Of a stretch of 6,265 bases of DNA, positions 5,481-6,265 are shown piece after piece. Source of the stretch: JBBRHH01 sp038222915. Its GTDB lineage: Bacteria > Planctomycetota > Phycisphaerae > Tepidisphaerales > Tepidisphaeraceae. Position numbers and translations under genes: made by a program. Position 1 is the first letter of the stretch; each line of letters opens with the position of its first letter. The notes under the pieces were generated by a model. The model was not told where the DNA came from. It worked only from the letters and a program-made list of their open reading frames with translations, and did not search any database. The stretch is from NCBI GenBank assembly GCA_038222915.1, contig JBBRHH010000379.1, positions 1 through 6,265 on the forward strand, in the 5' to 3' direction.

Positions 5481-6265
5481 ATGCCAAAGCCCGTATATGC
5501 CCTAGTCGGAAAAGACCTCTTCCTTCAACTCGACAAGCTCGCCCAGCTCGTGCGCGAATTTCAAGGCGACGTGCAACGAATCGACTTTGACGGCGAAACT
5601 GCTGAGCTTGCCGGAGTTCTCGATGAACTCCGAACATTCACCATGTTTGCCGGCCACAAAATCGTCGTCGTTCGTAACGCGGAAACTTTCATCACGCGTT
5701 ACCGCGAACAACTGGAACGATATATCGCCGATGTATCAGGCGGCGGCACACTCGTACTGCGCTGCAACTCCCTTCCGGCGAACCAACGAATATATAAACT
5801 CATAATCAAGTCGGGACAAGTAGTTGATTGCAATCCTCCCAAAGATTTAGTTAAGTGGGCGGCCGAACGAGCCAAACAGTATCATCAGATCCAACTATTA
5901 TTGGACGCTGCCCGCTTGTTATGTGAATTAATAGGCGATGACCTCGGTCGCATCGACAATGAATTAGCGAAACTTGCTCTACAAAATAATAATGGAAAAA
6001 TTTCCGCGGATTTGGTCTCCACGAGCGTCTCATTCCAGCGCGAGCAGGAAATGTGGGATATGACCAACGAGCTGGCTGCGGGACACGCTGACTCCGCCGT
6101 GCGGCGTTGGCGTCAGCTTGTTCAACTGGATCCATCCACCGAGTACCGCGCCGTCACATGGCTGACCATGTGGCTTGAGAAGGTGCGTAAGGCTCTTACG
6201 ATGCTGCAGCAAGGTTGTTCGCGCGGCGAAATTGCCAAGGCCGCCCGCTTGTTTCCCCCCTCCAC
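5481..6265 (+). CDS. holA: DNA polymerase III subunit delta, clamp loader (3' end outside window)
   Basis: First 261 codons of the delta subunit, which opens the beta sliding clamp as part of the clamp-loader pentamer with DnaX and delta-prime; full-length members are typically 330-350 residues, so about three quarters are present. Domain I (about 1-120) has the degenerate RecA-like pattern with YALVGKDLFL at the start and TFTMFAGHKIVVVRNAETF at 52-70, matching the family's PLF.GRRLVVVRN-type segment. The helical lid (about 122-185) contains the characteristic LIGDDLGRIDNELAKLAL (150-167), equivalent to the family's GNDL..L.NELEKL. MWDMTNELAAGHADSAVRRWRQL at 191 onward begins the collar domain. 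The ATG at 5481 is the only plausible start: an in-frame stop lies at 5445-5447 with no ATG, GTG or TTG between. No Shine-Dalgarno precedes it. Codons between 5760 and 6000 are unusually A/T-ending (TTA, CTA, ATA, AAT runs) for this window. Confidence 0.92.
   Translation, partial: MPKPVYALVGKDLFLQLDKLAQLVREFQGDVQRIDFDGETAELAGVLDELRTFTMFAGHKIVVVRNAETFITRYREQLERYIADVSGGGTLVLRCNSLPANQRIYKLIIKSGQVVDCNPPKDLVKWAAERAKQYHQIQLLLDAARLLCELIGDDLGRIDNELAKLALQNNNGKISADLVSTSVSFQREQEMWDMTNELAAGHADSAVRRWRQLVQLDPSTEYRAVTWLTMWLEKVRKALTMLQQGCSRGEIAKAARLFPPS

Noticed and set aside
1..6265. CRISPR arrays, tRNA genes, transposon ends or long repeats
   Set aside because: Read on both strands; no regularly spaced repeats, cloverleaf-like segments or terminal inverted repeats were found.

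Overview
The window is GC-rich bacterial chromosome with seven protein-coding regions, two of them cut by the window edges. I see no rRNA, tRNA, CRISPR array, insertion sequence or phage gene. No gap without a gene exceeds about 160 bases. The lineage cannot be fixed from this sequence. The gene mix (creatininase paralog of the EPHNYHLPYGTD type, sugar-isomerase-like TIM barrels, an unfamiliar conserved-looking protein) and the style of the proteins suggest a planctomycete-like bacterium, but that is an impression only.

Left block, minus strand (1-2289). A creatininase-family metal-dependent amidohydrolase is followed 75 bases downstream by a large gene that runs off the left edge. This second gene is the most distinctive object in the window. 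One uninterrupted frame encodes a xylose-isomerase-like TIM barrel (sugar phosphate isomerase/epimerase family) joined by a short Ala/Lys/Pro linker to a second TIM barrel of the ribulose-phosphate / allulose-6-phosphate 3-epimerase family. It is readable for 464 residues and its last 90 or so residues lie outside. The two genes probably form a small carbohydrate-metabolism operon, though the substrate cannot be named.

Middle (2450-3724, plus strand). A family 4 glycosyltransferase is divergent from the creatininase gene across a 160-base spacer. The spacer holds a short dyad and a bulged hairpin that lies in the glycosyltransferase leader.

Right-centre block, minus strand (3738-5322). Three co-directional genes of unknown function follow in transcription order: a 249-residue soluble acidic protein with a strong Shine-Dalgarno, an 81-residue helical protein, and a 180-residue protein with two membrane segments. 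The last two are separated by two bases and look translationally coupled. Their end meets the glycosyltransferase end tail to tail across 13 bases.

Right edge, plus strand (5481-6265). The first 261 codons of holA, the delta subunit of the DNA polymerase III clamp loader, diverge from the unknown-function block. A well-spaced sigma70-type promoter sits so close to the holA ATG that its transcript should be leaderless or nearly so, which agrees with the lack of a Shine-Dalgarno there. The middle of holA is distinctly AT-richer than the rest of the window.
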